The position numbers and the translations under genes were made by a program. DNA of 64,000 nt from Paracentrotus lividus (Eukaryota > Echinodermata > Echinoidea > Camarodonta > Echinidae), in NCBI GenBank assembly GCA_940671915.1, contig CALNVZ010003430.1:22321442-22385441 (forward strand). The letters run 5' to 3'. The notes under the pieces are model-generated. The model was not told the origin of the DNA. It ran no database searches and was given only the letters and a program-made list of their open reading frames with translations. Below, one piece after another: positions 14,701 through 57,690 of this stretch (positions within the stretch are counted from its first letter, which is position 1; each line of letters starts with the position of its first letter).

Positions 14701-17256
14701 TCTTCAGACCATCAGCAGGCTGACAGTTGGAAAAACTGAAAGGCAATGACTAAAAGTGATTGTGTAATGAAGAAATTTACTTTCAATCAATTCTACCAAT
14801 TAGAAGAATGTGTTTATCACCTAAACTGCCTGACAGGCCTTAAATTTCGTTACTTTTAGGGCAAGGCCATTTTCCCTAAAAAATTTAGGGCACTTTGTCC
14901 AATTCAAAGGGCATCCACGGCCATTTTTTCCTCATAAAAGGGGCATCGAAGGCCTTTTTCTTTCAAAAAAGAGCCAGGTCTGCAGGTGGTGATTTTCTGT
15001 TTAAAAATATTGCCTTTTCTGTTTGGGGAAAGCACAAAATTCCTTTCCACAGTGATTTGGCGATGAAAATTCTGTTTGGCTGTCCATATAATGTAACTAT
15101 CACATTCTGTTTACATACTGACAGATTTGTTTAAAAATAATAACTGTGATAACTTCCAGCATATCCAAAACCCAGGTCAGTGGGAATTAAACAAATAGGG
15201 ATGTCTTGCTATTACTCCTGTCAAAAAGCCATTAACTCCCCAGGAGGTCGTGGGGAGCAGCTCCTCCAGACCTCTTGAAGGATTATCCAATAAAAGTTAT
15301 GGTCTTTATTGCTTTAATGTGACAAAATAGTGACATATTTCCCATTTTATTGTTGATGTTAGACTCCTTCATGAAAGGGCATTAAATTTCCTGAAAGGGC
15401 ATCTCGGCAGCTTAGGAAAAAGGCACGGCCAACATGGCCGTGATTTGATCTATTTTCCCTTGGGCATCACGGCCAGAGACCAGGGCAACGAAGGCAATGC
15501 CGTCGTTGGCCGTGGGGAAATTTATGCCCTGGCCTGAGACCTTTAGCTTACTCAATAATCAGCTCCAAACCTCCTTCCATTTTCTGCACCCTTTAGTCAT
15601 GGTAGTATCCTTAATACATGGTCAAACATGCCATACTTGTCCCTCACCTACTGTCAGATTTTGTACAAAAAAACAAAAAAAAATTATTGTGAAGAGCAAT
15701 TAGAGAAATTTCCCCATGGAATTACACTGATGCATACAGCCAAACACTTTCCATTAGTGAATAAGCCAACTCTTGTCACAGAGCTTAATTGATTTATATA
15801 ATCATTTCTTCAAATGTTTATTTCTCTGATTAGGTATGTGTCACGCATCAACCCTCGTGATTCAGCCAAGCATGTGATCCTTGGTTCTCAGCAGTTCAAA
15901 CCCAGTGAGTTAGCTGCACAGATCAACCTCAATATGGATAATGCTTGGGGTATACTCAGGTGTATCGTGGATAAATGTTTCCAGCTGAAGGAAGGAAAAT
16001 ACCTCATCCTCAAGGATCCTAACAAGGTTAGAATTACTTTTGTTGAAAACTTAATTTCTATACTAACACCAAATCCTAATTCTCAAAAAATCTATGTTAG
16101 ACAAATAACAACAGTAATGATTGAAACTTGCAAAGATCTTCATGCTTATTATTTCAAAGTAGGTAACCATTTGTTAATTATTCATACTTTAAAGGCAAAA
16201 ATAACTATCAATATGCATATGTGACTCATCACGACAAAATGAGACACAAGTCGCCGAGTAAAGAGTCAAGGAAAAAAACAAACTATTTTAAAATGTCAAT
16301 TTTTTGTTGTTGAAAGTACTACTGTTTTTCTGAATATGTAATGTTTCATGAGTGCTCTGTAAAATTGAGTGTAAACGACAATAGGAAAGTGTTTGCAAAT
16401 CAATCATTTTGCCTGTTTCCTCAACTCTTTGCTCTTGAACTTGTGTCTTGTTTTGATATGATGCATGACATATAGGAGGTAAAACCTAATGTGGGAACAA
16501 AACTTGATTGTTGTACTTCACTCTTTTTTTATTTCATTCATCTAGGTGTAATCTTAAAAAAGTAAAATGACTTTATAACATTGAAAATGGACTTATTTAG
16601 TGTATTTATCTTTATTTAGATGATTATTAAATTAAATTGTTTCTTATTTTCTTTATTGCTATATGACAGCCTGTGATTCGTATCTATGACATCCCTGACA
16701 ACACATTCAGTTCTGATGATGATGAGGATGATGACGAGGATGACGATGACGATGGTGATGGTAAGTAGACCGATCAAATAAATCATTATGATTTCAAGGG
16801 GCATGTCATTTTAATAATATTGAGAGAAATGCCTCAACACAGGGAAAAGTCAGGGAATTTGATGAGAAGTTTTCAGTCTGTTGTCAAATAGTTGCACATT
16901 CAACAGATCTATTGCTGCAATGCATCAAAATAAGACGAAATATTAATCCTGGAATTTTCAAAATCCATCGGGGGAACAAATCAGGGAATTTTGTTCTCCT
17001 AATATAGAGGGAACCCAGTTTCTTATTTTGTAAAGTATGACTTGCCACTTCATATTAATGGCAATATAAACAGTTAAATCAAGGGGCTTGGGACCTTGTT
17101 ACAATAAAACCTTGCCACTTATTTTACTGAACAAATATGTTTTCACTCTCAATATTGAAATCTTGCTCTAAATCATATTATAGTGCAGATTGAAGTTATT
17201 CTTATAAATGCTTTTGTTCTTTGTTTCTTTATACAGATGAAGGTGATGATGAATAG
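2586..17256 (+). CDS. EIF3D: EIF3D, translation initiation factor eIF3 subunit d (whole gene, 15 coding exons)
   Basis: Complete coding gene of 549 codons (human 548). Exons: 2586-2711, 4773-4818, 5705-5841, 6839-6988, 7521-7642, 8300-8432, 9353-9448, 9800-9848, 10330-10460, 11160-11242, 12551-12680, 14070-14212, 15834-16026, 16670-16760, 17237-17256. All introns are GT-AG and all phases join without a break. From family knowledge, eIF3d is a peripheral subunit of the cytoplasmic eIF3 complex; its central domain can bind the mRNA cap and support eIF4E-independent initiation of selected mRNAs. Seen here: the N-terminal block [11 protein letters not shown], an Arg-rich segment (exon 4), the conserved cap-domain core (exons 7-13, including [18 protein letters not shown] and [13 protein letters not shown]) and an acidic Asp-rich tail after FSS. 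In human those two serines are CK2 sites that control cap binding; here they fall at about residues 527-528. The start ATG has an A at -3 and matches the family N terminus. Confidence 0.98.
3411..4474. mobile_element. Non-autonomous hAT-like transposon in EIF3D intron 1
   Basis: Terminal inverted repeat TAGTGCTGTGC at both ends, flanked by a perfect 8-bp target duplication GTTAAATC (3403-3410 and 4475-4482). Subterminal GATCCGATCATGATCGG-type repeats occur in inverted orientation at both ends (near 3420-3450 and 4385-4450). 1,064 bp, no transposase recognised. An 8-bp duplication and TAG termini fit the hAT superfamily. Perfect duplication suggests a fairly recent insertion. Confidence 0.85.
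4773..4818 (+). CDS. EIF3D: EIF3D coding exon 2
   Basis: 46-nt exon [15 protein letters not shown] plus one base. Acceptor TTTGCAG, donor GTAAGA. Matches human [14 protein letters not shown]. Confidence 0.97.
5048..5228 (-). repeat. Interspersed GGGCAAGGCC repeat, copy 1
   Basis: Reverse-strand copy of a family also at 14858-15535 and 26236-26400; shared landmarks are CAGTTTTAGGGCAAGGCC at one side and GGCCATGGCCTCC at the other. Contains a C14 run. In EIF3D intron 2. Part of it next to 5285-5635 forms a further imperfect inverted repeat centred on CTTCCATGG. Confidence 0.65.
5705..5841 (+). CDS. EIF3D: EIF3D coding exon 3
   Basis: 137 nt, [12 protein letters not shown] through [10 protein letters not shown] to RIRFNQ; acceptor TTACAG, donor GTAAAA. 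Completes the Gly codon begun in exon 2. Confidence 0.97.
5911..6402 (+). mobile_element. MITE with GTGCCCAAGTCTGCGC termini, copy 1
   Basis: About 490 bp with TIRs CAGTATGGTGAGAGTGCC and its partner ending GGTGCCCAAGTCTGCGC on the other strand. An inverted copy lies at 22322-22831. No coding capacity. In EIF3D intron 3. Confidence 0.8.
6839..6988 (+). CDS. EIF3D: EIF3D coding exon 4 (Arg-rich)
   Basis: 50 codons, [12 protein letters not shown] to RWPDKNQH, phase 0 both sides. Strongly basic segment, as in the family. Acceptor TTTCAG, donor GTGAGT. Confidence 0.96.
7316..7362. repeat. (TTTAA)n microsatellite
   Basis: About nine TTTAA units in EIF3D intron 4, followed by a short direct repeat TGACATTTAATCT. 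The rest of this intron shows nothing else. Confidence 0.85.
7521..7642 (+). CDS. EIF3D: EIF3D coding exon 5
   Basis: 122 nt, [16 protein letters not shown] to TVGEPED plus two bases; donor GTAAGT. Corresponds to the human SSVEVRSDWEVKEEMDFP region. Confidence 0.95.
8020..8203. mobile_element. Short MITE in EIF3D intron 5
   Basis: TIRs of about 38 bp: GTGCCTTCTCGAAACAAAG and, reversed, ATGCCTTCTCCAAACAAAG, both continuing GTGCGTCAG. Flanked by TAA/TTAA, suggesting a 3-bp target duplication. 184 bp. Confidence 0.8.
8300..8432 (+). CDS. EIF3D: EIF3D coding exon 6
   Basis: 133 nt, [31 protein letters not shown]. Acceptor CCATAG, donor GTCAGT. Start of the cap-binding domain by alignment from memory. 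Confidence 0.96.
8538..8798. mobile_element. Harbinger-like MITE in EIF3D intron 6
   Basis: TIRs GGCCCGAATTCACAAAGG and, reversed, GGCCCAAATTCACAAAGG, each followed by a TTCTGCAAAA block; TTT on both flanks as a possible 3-bp target duplication. 261 bp. GGCCC ends with a 3-bp duplication suggest PIF/Harbinger, which is inference. Confidence 0.75.
9353..9448 (+). CDS. EIF3D: EIF3D coding exon 7
   Basis: 32 codons, [16 protein letters not shown] to SWDIIVQ; phase 0 both ends; donor GTAAAC. Confidence 0.96.
9800..9848 (+). CDS. EIF3D: EIF3D coding exon 8
   Basis: 49-nt exon [16 protein letters not shown] plus one base; acceptor AACAG, donor GTGAGT. Human has [16 protein letters not shown]. Confidence 0.96.
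10081..10329. repeat. 43-bp minisatellite abutting EIF3D exon 9
   Basis: Six copies of a 43-bp unit (CTTGATTGTTTGGTAATGAC then TCTCAATATCAAAACCCTTTGA). The last unit runs into the splice acceptor, replacing the usual pyrimidine tract. Confidence 0.9.
10330..10460 (+). CDS. EIF3D: EIF3D coding exon 9
   Basis: 131 nt, [17 protein letters not shown] to [11 protein letters not shown]. The acceptor (TTAATAG) has a weak pyrimidine tract because a 43-bp minisatellite runs up to it. Donor GTAAGT. Confidence 0.96.
11160..11242 (+). CDS. EIF3D: EIF3D coding exon 10
   Basis: 83 nt, [13 protein letters not shown] to SLVASVAYR (Arg codon split). Acceptor TATTCAG, donor GTAAAT. Confidence 0.95.
11257..11660 (+). 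repeat. Interspersed repeat family R1, copy 1
   Basis: In EIF3D intron 10. Shared landmarks GAGCTTTCAAATT, GTGCAGTGCTTGTTACTCTC, CCAAAACCTCACAACA and GTGAATTGTTATCAACCTT recur at 48555-49085 (+) and 57335-57690 (-). No coding sequence recognised. 11661-12550 shows nothing else. Confidence 0.75.
12551..12680 (+). CDS. EIF3D: EIF3D coding exon 11
   Basis: 130 nt, [20 protein letters not shown] to KTLNEWDTK. Acceptor TGTCTAG; donor GTTTGT is non-ideal but conserved sequence resumes in phase in exon 12. Confidence 0.96.
12812..12998 (+). repeat. TTAGACCAAATGG minisatellite, copy 1
   Basis: About nine degenerate 20-22-bp units of the form ATTAGAC(C/G)AAATGG in EIF3D intron 11. A reverse-complement copy with the same boundary (CACTTCCAGTAACAA) is at 49133-49312. 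Confidence 0.8.
13503..13614. mobile_element. Hairpin MITE with GGGGCCC ends
   Basis: 112-bp near-palindrome: GGGGCCCGTCTCTCGAAACC and AACCGTCATAAGTCTAAGTT on the left, mirrored on the right, ending GGGCCCC. No coding capacity. Confidence 0.85.
13684..13988. mobile_element. MITE with CAGGGAA repeats, copy 1
   Basis: 305 bp, TIR TCAGGGTTCC / GGAACCCTGA. Interior carries repeated TCAGGGAAAAGTCAGGGAAT units at both ends. Truncated relative at 16822-17018. Confidence 0.8.
14070..14212 (+). CDS. EIF3D: EIF3D coding exon 12
   Basis: 143 nt, [18 protein letters not shown] to NFIKFG; acceptor TTTACAG, donor GTAAGT. Human equivalent [20 protein letters not shown]. Confidence 0.96.
14858..15535 (+). 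repeat. Interspersed GGGCAAGGCC repeat, copy 2 (composite)
   Basis: Begins TTTTAGGGCAAGGCCATTTT; many GGGCA(T/C) and GGCC(A/G)TG motifs. About 680 bp, apparently two copies or an internally expanded copy. In EIF3D intron 12, which shows nothing else beyond AT-rich sequence. Confidence 0.65.
15834..16026 (+). CDS. EIF3D: EIF3D coding exon 13
   Basis: 193 nt, [17 protein letters not shown] to YLILKDPNK. Contains [14 protein letters not shown] and AWGILRC, a highly conserved stretch. Acceptor GATTAG, donor GTTAGA. Confidence 0.97.
16218..16472. mobile_element. MITE with TATGTGACTCATCA termini, copy 1
   Basis: About 255 bp in EIF3D intron 13. Imperfect TIR of about 33 bp: TATGTGACTCATCACGACAA, reversed partner TATGTCATGCATCATATCAA, both then reaching GACACAAG. 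A second left-end copy lies near 38257-38340. Confidence 0.75.
16670..16760 (+). CDS. EIF3D: EIF3D coding exon 14 (acidic tail)
   Basis: 91 nt, [20 protein letters not shown] followed by an Asp run. The SSDDDED context fits CK2 phosphorylation, known for human eIF3d at the matching serines. Confidence 0.95.
16822..17018. mobile_element. MITE with CAGGGAA repeats, truncated copy 2
   Basis: Starts inside the family (GAGAAATGCC, CAGGGAAAAGTCAGGGAATT) and ends GGGAACCCAG. Left TIR missing. In EIF3D intron 14. Confidence 0.7.
17237..17256 (+). CDS. EIF3D: EIF3D coding exon 15 (stop)
   Basis: 20 nt of coding sequence completing an Asp codon and adding EGDDE, then TAG at 17254-17256. Acceptor ATACAG at 17231-17236. 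The same exon continues into the 3' UTR. Confidence 0.9.
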
Positions 17257-17416
17257 AATCATGAAACCTACCACAAAGTCACACATCGATTCTTCATCAT
17301 TTTCTCTTCTTTTTAGGAAAGTAGTGAGCCCTTTGGAATGCTCTATCTTCCCCATCTTTTCATTCTGTGATGTGATGGTGTATTGTTTATTATTTTTAAA
17401 TGGTTTCATAGATTGG

Positions 17417-17422
17417 ATTAAA
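17417..17422 (+). terminator. EIF3D: Candidate EIF3D poly(A) signal
   Basis: ATTAAA about 160 nt after the stop, followed by a long T-rich then G-rich tract (17444-17503) that could act as downstream element. Alternatives AATAAA lie near 19155 and 20027. No transcript evidence. Confidence 0.3.
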
Positions 17423-17443
17423 ATGTTCTAATTCCCTGAATTA

Positions 17444-18760
17444 TATTCTTTTCTTTTTTCTTTTTTTTCTTTTCTTTTCTTTTTTTTTTTTTGGGGGGGG
17501 GGGATGGGTGGGTTGGTTTAATGAATTGGCCCTTCTCTTCAAATTGTTACCAGTACCTTGTAACACAAAGGTTTGAGATCACTTGCAAATTTGAAAGGAT
17601 ATTTATAACTGGTTCTTAGTGTGTCTTTTGAACGAAAAGTGCATGCAAAAATGATCATGATTGGCCAATGCAATTTTTTCAATTTATTGCAAACCTTTGT
17701 GTTACAGAGCCCTTTGATTCAAAATTTCCTTTGACTAATATAATTGTAAATTTCTATTTGATAACCCTGTATGAATGAACATTACATAATGTTAGCCCAA
17801 ATATGCCAAGTTATGCATGAAACTAAGATTATCAGTCCTAAATACTGGTAATTCATAGATGAAAATATAATATAAATATAAAATGTTGCTGGATGTTTTT
17901 ATTTCAATATATCCACTCCTTGGGGTATCATGACTTTGTATCAGCATCACTGCTGATGATTCTTTTTTTTTTTTGGGGGGGGGGGGGGGCAAATCTTGAG
18001 GACAGATGTTAAAAACTATTATTTATATAAAAGAGATGTGGTATTCTGTGATGCTACTTAAAACCATGTTCTCATTTTCTGTTACTGCTCCTATCCATAC
18101 ACAACATTGCTATCAAACTGATTATATTCCAGTTTTTGACTATATTTGAATTCAAAGTCTCTTTAATAATTCATATTATTTACTTTGAAAGTAGATTGTA
18201 ATTTGTATCATTGATTGTATGTTGAAAACCAAACGGAAATAAGTGAAAGTGGGCATTTAATGTCAAATGAACTAAGGATTGTCTCACATAATTTATCACA
18301 CAAATGGCTACAAGGCATTTAGCATCATTGTGCATTAATTGCTCAGATAAACCTATTTACCATTACAATATTTGGACAGGGGAGTTTAGCTCCTAAAGTA
18401 TTCAATATTTTTCAATTCATAATGAAAAATATTTTGAATAGAAAACTAAATACTTTCCTTGGTAAATGCAGTTTTTGAACAGAATGAACACCATGGGTAT
18501 CCACACAAGACAGAGGTAGTCATTTCAAATAATAGTGTACAAATTCTAGGACTTGACTGGAGTGTACACAAATAATGTAGTTCTGATATATATATAGAAC
18601 CATGTCATGTTTAGATCAATAGTTTGCAATCTTTGATCATAATTTTTTTTTATTTTTTATTTTTTATTGCAGAACAAAAGTGGATCCGTTTCACTATTAA
18701 TCATATTGTTGAAGTATTGTTTAACTTATGTGTTTGTTGCGGGGGGGGGGGGGGGGGGGT
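17444..18760. repeat. EIF3D 3' flank with T-run/G-run tracts
   Basis: No gene recognised. Holds T(n)G(n) composite tracts at 17444-17503 and 17963-17989 and a G18 run at 18741-18758. Otherwise AT-rich unique sequence. Confidence 0.7.
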
Positions 18761-19358
18761 GTTTTAAGCTACTATAGCAACTTACCAACATCATTCTAGT
18801 AAACTTCAAGAGGACATTAAATATGTGTCATCTGTAATGACATAATTATGCTATCACTTACGATTAGGTTTTGTTTGTTTGTTTATTTTGTGTGCTTGTA
18901 TTAGACTCCTTTGATGGAAAGATAGTTGCATGAACTTTAAATTTCTTAAATGTCAAGAAAAAGAAGATGAGGAGGAGAGAGAGAGAAGGTGAGAGGGAGA
19001 GAAGGACAATTTTACAGAGTTATTTATTAGACAAAGCATAAGAGAAAGCAGAAGATCAAGAGAAAACAGATAAAGAAGGAACATAGAGGATACATAAATG
19101 AAGAATATTGGACAGAACGAGTTTGAGAGCATTTAGAGAAAGGAGCCGAGAACAAATAAACCTTTAGATACATAATGGGAGAGAGAAAAAGAAAAAGTGT
19201 TGACAATTAGATGTGGAATTAATATTGTAAAAATATATAGGGTATTGAGTAGAATGAGAATAAGAGACAAAACAGACAAAAGGAGATCGGGTATTCAATG
19301 GTAGAAAATGTATGTTATAGGATCACACCTAGAGACCGAAGGAAAAAAAACACTAAAG
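18761..19358. other. Purine-rich intergenic stretch
   Basis: GA-rich on the + strand (GAGAGAG, AAGAAG clusters at 18960-19300). No open frame of interest and no repeat ends recognised. Confidence 0.5.
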
Positions 19359-19365
19359 GTAATAG

Positions 19366-19994
19366 TAGGGTTGGGCGAATCTCAACTTTTTTTTTCAAAC
19401 AAGTTGTTTCTATAGTAAAATTCGACGTAGAAACTGAAAATGGCAATTATATTTGCATACGATGACGTCTTACGTCGCTAAAGTGCAAAAAACCAAAATG
19501 GCCGCCAAAATAGCGTATTATGCCCAATTATCATACTTTTTATACGTATAAACCACTTTTATTGCGTTTTTATATGTCTTTTGGGTGTCAGGGAACCCAA
19601 CATGATTAATCCAACATGATTAATCCTACCTAAATTGACTGTTAGTGTAGTTTGGTAGTTAGTTTCAGTCAATATCGAGCAAAAATCACCTCATATCAAA
19701 ATCACTAATTAACACCTATAACCATACTAGGTACATTTGGTCATGATAAAATTGTCAGATTTGAGCTTTTAAACCATCAAAATCCATAAAGAAACAAAAT
19801 AAAACCGGTTTATTACTTTAAAGTGTGTGATGAATGGACAAAATACACTATTTTGGTTTTTTGCACTTTAGCGACGTCAGACATCATCGTACACAAAAAT
19901 CATTGTCATTTTTGGATTCTACATCAAATTTGACTACAGAAATAACTTGTTTGAAATAACTTTTCAGAAAAAAGTCATTATTTGCCCAACCCTA
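19366..19994. mobile_element. Non-autonomous TIR transposon, TAGGGTTGGGC ends
   Basis: 629 bp. Ends TAGGGTTGGGC / GCCCAACCCTA, direct flanks GTAATAG at 19359-19365 and 19995-20001 (7-bp duplication). Long inverted arms: TTTTGCACTTTAGCGACGT and its mirror lie about 100 bp from each end. No transposase. hAT-like by termini, though a 7-bp duplication is unusual for hAT. Confidence 0.8.
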
Positions 19995-20001
19995 GTAATA
20001 G

Positions 20002-20419
20002 GTCACTTTGCTCGACTTCAAAAAGGAATAAAAATCAAGTTAAGATGAAAGAAAATTAGGTTTATGAATCATGCTCAAAATTTGGGAGGCGGAGGGGGGA
20101 GGGCTTTTCATATTCATTGTATCGGTTTCCTTAACCAACGGCAAGAAATGCATTTGTGAGAACAGATATGACTAAGATTTCGTGTAGGTAGGCCATAGGC
20201 CTACATGTTATTTAATTATCATGGCATAAAAAAAATATTGCTCTAACTTGTACTTGGGACAGTGGAGAAGAGAGATTAAGAAAACAAAAAAGAGAGAAGG
20301 GGGAGGGGGGGGGTAATCGGGATAGACCATTTTGCTTAGGCCCATGCGCTAGCTCAGATCAGGGTGTCCTTTATTTTTCTGTCTTCTCTAGATAGAGCTA
20401 GCTAGCTAGCTAGATATGT
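20002..20419. other. RINT1 upstream region
   Basis: G-rich runs (20087-20101, 20299-20312) and a (GCTA)n tract at 20395-20412 just before the CRE. Probable promoter region of RINT1; no TATA box seen. Confidence 0.45.
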
Positions 20420-20427
20420 ATGAATAA

Positions 20428-20435
20428 TGACGTCA
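20428..20435. promoter_or_regulatory. CRE palindrome at the RINT1 start
   Basis: Perfect TGACGTCA, with a second half-type TGACGTA at 20442. Lies 35-43 bp before the preferred RINT1 start. Consistent with a CREB/ATF-type core promoter element; also the reason for rejecting the upstream ATGs. Confidence 0.5.
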
Positions 20436-20470
20436 TTACAATGACGTATGATTATCCTCCAAGTCAAACG

Positions 20471-53630
<33,160 letters not shown>

Positions 53631-53639
53631 GTATTTTAT

Positions 53640-53821
53640 TACTAAGTACAGTAGACTTGATACTTGAGAGAAAGGCTTAAAGGAGTCAAAGATCAAGAGA
53701 GAATAAGTAAGAGAGAGACTGTATAGGAGAGAGAGGAGTGAGAGAGAGATGGAAGGGGGTTGAGAGGGGGAGATAGGGGGTAAAATGACGGAGAGAGAGA
53801 GTGAGAGAGACAAACAGACAT

Positions 53822-53852
<31 letters not shown>

Positions 53853-54654
53853 GAAGGAGAGAGAGAGAGAGAGAAGGGGGGAAAACAGTAATAGAAAAAA
53901 AATAACAGATTATAATGTACAAGGGTTTGACTATACATTGTACTACAGGAATACAACGAAAATAAGAAAAGAAACAAATTGACAACTAGGTGAAGATGGG
54001 TCAAGAATAGAGTCCTTGGGGATACAAATGAGATACTGTACCATGGTGTCATGAAAAAATCATAGCCACCTGGTAGATGTCTATAAGATGGAAGACTGCA
54101 AGTTCATCCGATTGAATTTCATCATGGAGCCATTGATGATTGGGTAGAGACTGATTGCATGCGTATAATGAAAGAGGGGTTTGATGGTACATGATGGAAA
54201 ATCAGACAGTTCTGAGTGAATGGGGAAGAGGAAGGGGAAAGACACATTGATATGGAAGTGAAATGGTTAACAAGGGGAAAAGAAAGTTACTGAACAGAAA
54301 GAGAGAGAGAGAAGGAGGAGGAGGGGTGCGCCACATATGTATACAGTGAACATTAAGAGAAAATGATACTCGGAAGATGGGTTAGAATAGAAGATCTTTG
54401 AACAGCAATATCAAGGAGAAATTCTGTCTATGGTCATGAATGAAGAGCCACCTTTTATGTAGATGTCTGTAAGATCAAATGAATCTCGTCATGGAACCAT
54501 TGATATCAAGTTATTGGGAGACACTCTCATTGTTGTCATCAGGGTGAGGAGGTGGAAAGATAATTAAAAACATTCCTGAGAGAACGGGCTGGAGGAAGGG
54601 GAGAGAATAGAGGAATGGCAAAAATGGGGCAAAGAAGGTTATTAAACAGCGAGA

Positions 54655-54702
<48 letters not shown>

Positions 54703-55860
54703 GGAGAGAGGGATTTGCACCACAGTGAACATTAAGAGAAACTAATACTCGGAAGATGGGTTAGAATAGAAGGTCTTCAGCAATACCAAGGAGAAACTCT
54801 GTCTATGGTCATGAATAAATCAGAGCCACGTTGTATGTGTAGATGTCTACAAGATGGAAGACTGCAGGTTCATCCAATTGAATCTCATCATGGAGCCATT
54901 GATATCAAGTGACTGAGTAACACTCTCATTGTTGTCGTCAGTGAAGAGGGGGTTAGGAGGTGGGAGAATAAGACTGATTTGAGAGAAGAGGTTTGTAGAA
55001 GGGGAGAGATACATTATATAGGAGAGAAATGGCAAAAATGGGGCAAAGAAAATTACTAAACAGAAAGAGAGAGAGAGGGGGGCGTTGGACCACATGTAAT
55101 GTATACAGTAAGAGATATATAGAATTGAAGGTCCTAGAGCAGTGGTACAAATGAGATACTCTGTCATGGTCATGAATACATCAGAGCCACATGGTAGATG
55201 TCTTTAAAGATCGAAGACTGCAAGTTCATCCCATTGGGATCATGAAGCCATTGATATTAAGTGATTGGGGAGAGACTCACTTGCTTGCCTGCATTGAAGA
55301 AGGGGTTAGGAGATGGAAAGATGTTACAAGGTAGATGTAGTTCTTATAGAAGAGGGAGATGAAGGAGAGATATACATTCATATGAAAGATAAATGATGAG
55401 GCTAAGAATAAGAGAGAACAAAATGGTAAAAAGAGGGGAGATAAGAGAAGAAAGGGTAGAGAGAGATAAAGAGAAAGAGAAACAGAGAAGAGAGAGAGAG
55501 ATAAACAGAGGAGAAAGAGATTGAGAAAGAGAGTGAGAAGTGGTAGAGAGAGAGAAGAAGAAAGAAGGGGTTGAGATGGGGGGATTGAGAAAGTAAAGGA
55601 GAGAGAGAAGAAGAAATGAGTGGTTGGAGAATAAGGGAATGAGGCTTGGCAGAGAAATACAGTGATTGACTGAACAAGACGTGAAGTCTTCCCAATATCT
55701 TTGATTGGGTGGTATTTGAAGATGGCTTTAAGCCAAAAGCTAGTAAAAGATGATGAAGAAGTAGAATAGAGAGGAAAAGAGAAATAAATAGAAGGTTGAC
55801 GTACTCAGGTCAGAACAAGACATTCCCAATTTCTTTGATTGGTTGGTATTTGAAGATGGT
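53640..55860. repeat. Purine-rich tandem array, unit about 370 bp
   Basis: Four units, each with AGATGGGTTAGAATAGA, ATGGTCATGAAT, AGAGCCAC, GTAGATGTCT, GAAGACTGCA(A/G)GTTCATC and ATGGAGCCATTGATATCAAG, then a GAGAGA tract. Starts near 53995, 54375, 54755 and 55113. A further short repeat TTTGATTGG(G/T)TGGTATTTG lies at 55697 and 55834. Confidence 0.85.
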
Positions 55861-56354
55861 TTAAACCAGAGGCAGGAGTGAATTACTTCAATTAGGTTCA
55901 GATCCACTCCTATTATTTACAGACCATATGCTTGTAGCAAAATTCACACTTAAACATGTAGTGCACTCACCTTTTATGCAGCCAAGGCATGGCAAGATAT
56001 TAGATATGACAGTTAAATACCGCAATTTGTATGCACATTTGCCATTAATGACAAAGACAAGTGTAGGGGAAAAATGATGATACAAACATGAAATATCTTT
56101 ATTACATTAGACTATGAAAGCAGTGATTATTAAAAAAAAATAATAATAATAAACAAAATTGTGCATGCATTTGTGTCTTGTGACTCATATTGTGCCATCC
56201 TCAAAAGTGAATTGAGCCACCCCCCCCCCCCCCCCCCCCCCCCAACAGTATTCAGCAAGAGAAAAATTATGTTAAGCATCTGCAAATTTCTCAACTTATT
56301 GAGTGATTTCAATGTTTGGGGCACAATTCAATTATGTCATAAACACTTCCATAA
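55861..56354. other. Intron sequence with a C23 run
   Basis: Long C-run at about 56218-56242; otherwise nothing recognised. Confidence 0.5.
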
Positions 56355-56511
56355 GGGTGGTATCTCACTTCGCGGAAACAAAAATGAGACGGATTTGCCA
56401 GCATGGCATTGTACTAGATCTGTCTCCTCTGTTTGCGGAAACAGATCTAGTATGTAATGCCATGCTGGCAAATCCGTCTCATTTTTGTTTCCGCGAATTT
56501 AGATACCACCC
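56355..56511. mobile_element. Hairpin MITE with GGGTGGTATCTCA ends
   Basis: 157-bp near-perfect palindrome, arms of about 70 bp: GGGTGGTATCTCACTTCGCG and AATGAGACGGATTTGCCAGC, mirrored to CCACCC. High arm identity implies recent activity. End sequence recurs at 63980-63990. Confidence 0.88.
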
Positions 56512-56879
56512 TCACACAGATATTGCAAATGGAAGGTTATCACTTTTTATCAAGTAGTTTATTTGTTACATTGCCATTGCATCACTTAACATTTCATTTG
56601 ATTAAAGCCAAGTGCTGTTAACTCTGAACAAGTAGTGCTTTGTAGAACTTTACAATGTATCATCAGTTTTCAAATGTCATTCATCGGCCCTTTAATAGCC
56701 ATTGAATATGAGCATGGCGTATCCAATCTACATTGTACAATCAATGGGATGGAGAACACTAGAGGCGGGAAAGAAGGGAGGGAAAGAGAAAAAAAAGTTC
56801 AGAGAATATGGTCTTGTTATAGTCTTGTGAAAGTCTTTATCTTCCTTTAGGTTACTCTATCAGTGAAGAGAAAATGATG

Positions 56880-56911
56880 TAGAAAGTGGGAAGATAGCAA
56901 ACTAAAAGATG

Positions 56912-56947
<36 letters not shown>

Positions 56948-57060
56948 AGAGAGACTAGCAACCCTAATCATGTTACCTTTAAAAGAAAGACAGAGATAAA
57001 GAGTAGGAAGATAGCAGATGAAAGAGGGGGAGAGACAGAAAGACCAGAAACACTTATCAA
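56880..57060. repeat. GA-rich low-complexity tract
   Basis: (GA)n with interruptions at 56909-56955 and GA-rich sequence to 57045. Confidence 0.8.
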
Positions 57061-57334
57061 GTTAAAGGAATTCAACGTTACGTTGCTCAATCGAAGCGTG
57101 ACCCGGGGTGTGCCCCAGAGAGATTGAAAAGCACACCTGCCTCTTGGTGGGCGTGATTGATCATCTCAGGTATCTATTTGTTTGAGATGTCTAGTAACTA
57201 CTAGTTCGAGTTAGATCATGCTATCTACGGTAGATGTTGTCATCAATACGTATTTTGGCCTGTAACATTCATTCTATCTTTTATAAGCTATCTGAGCTAT
57301 TGATAGGCCTATCTTTATTCCCCCTTTTTATTTG

Positions 57335-57690
57335 TCACCTGTACTTAGCTGAATTATTGTTGCGGTCATGAGATTGAATTGTGGGAGAAACTGTCTCAAA
57401 GTGGTTGGGGGATAGATTGATAACAATTCATCTTCTTGTGTGCTGTGAGGAATAAAAAAAAAAAATGATGAGAAATTAAGAGTAACATACACTGCACACA
57501 AAAATGCATGTATGGGAGTGCACAAAAATTTTCGAACCGAAGGTTTCAATTGTTTTTTGTCATATTATGACTATGGTGGCATTTGAAGAGCAATCTTTTT
57601 CAGTGGATTTTTGTACAATGTACAATGTACTATAATATTCTACCTAAATACCGTCAAAATAATTTGAAAGTTTAAGGGATAATTGTAAGA
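57335..57690 (-). repeat. Interspersed repeat family R1, copy 3
   Basis: Reverse-strand copy: GTCATGAGATTGAATTGT, GATAACAATTCA, AGAGCAATCTTTTTC and TATAATATTCTACCTAAATA match copies 1 and 2. Confidence 0.7.
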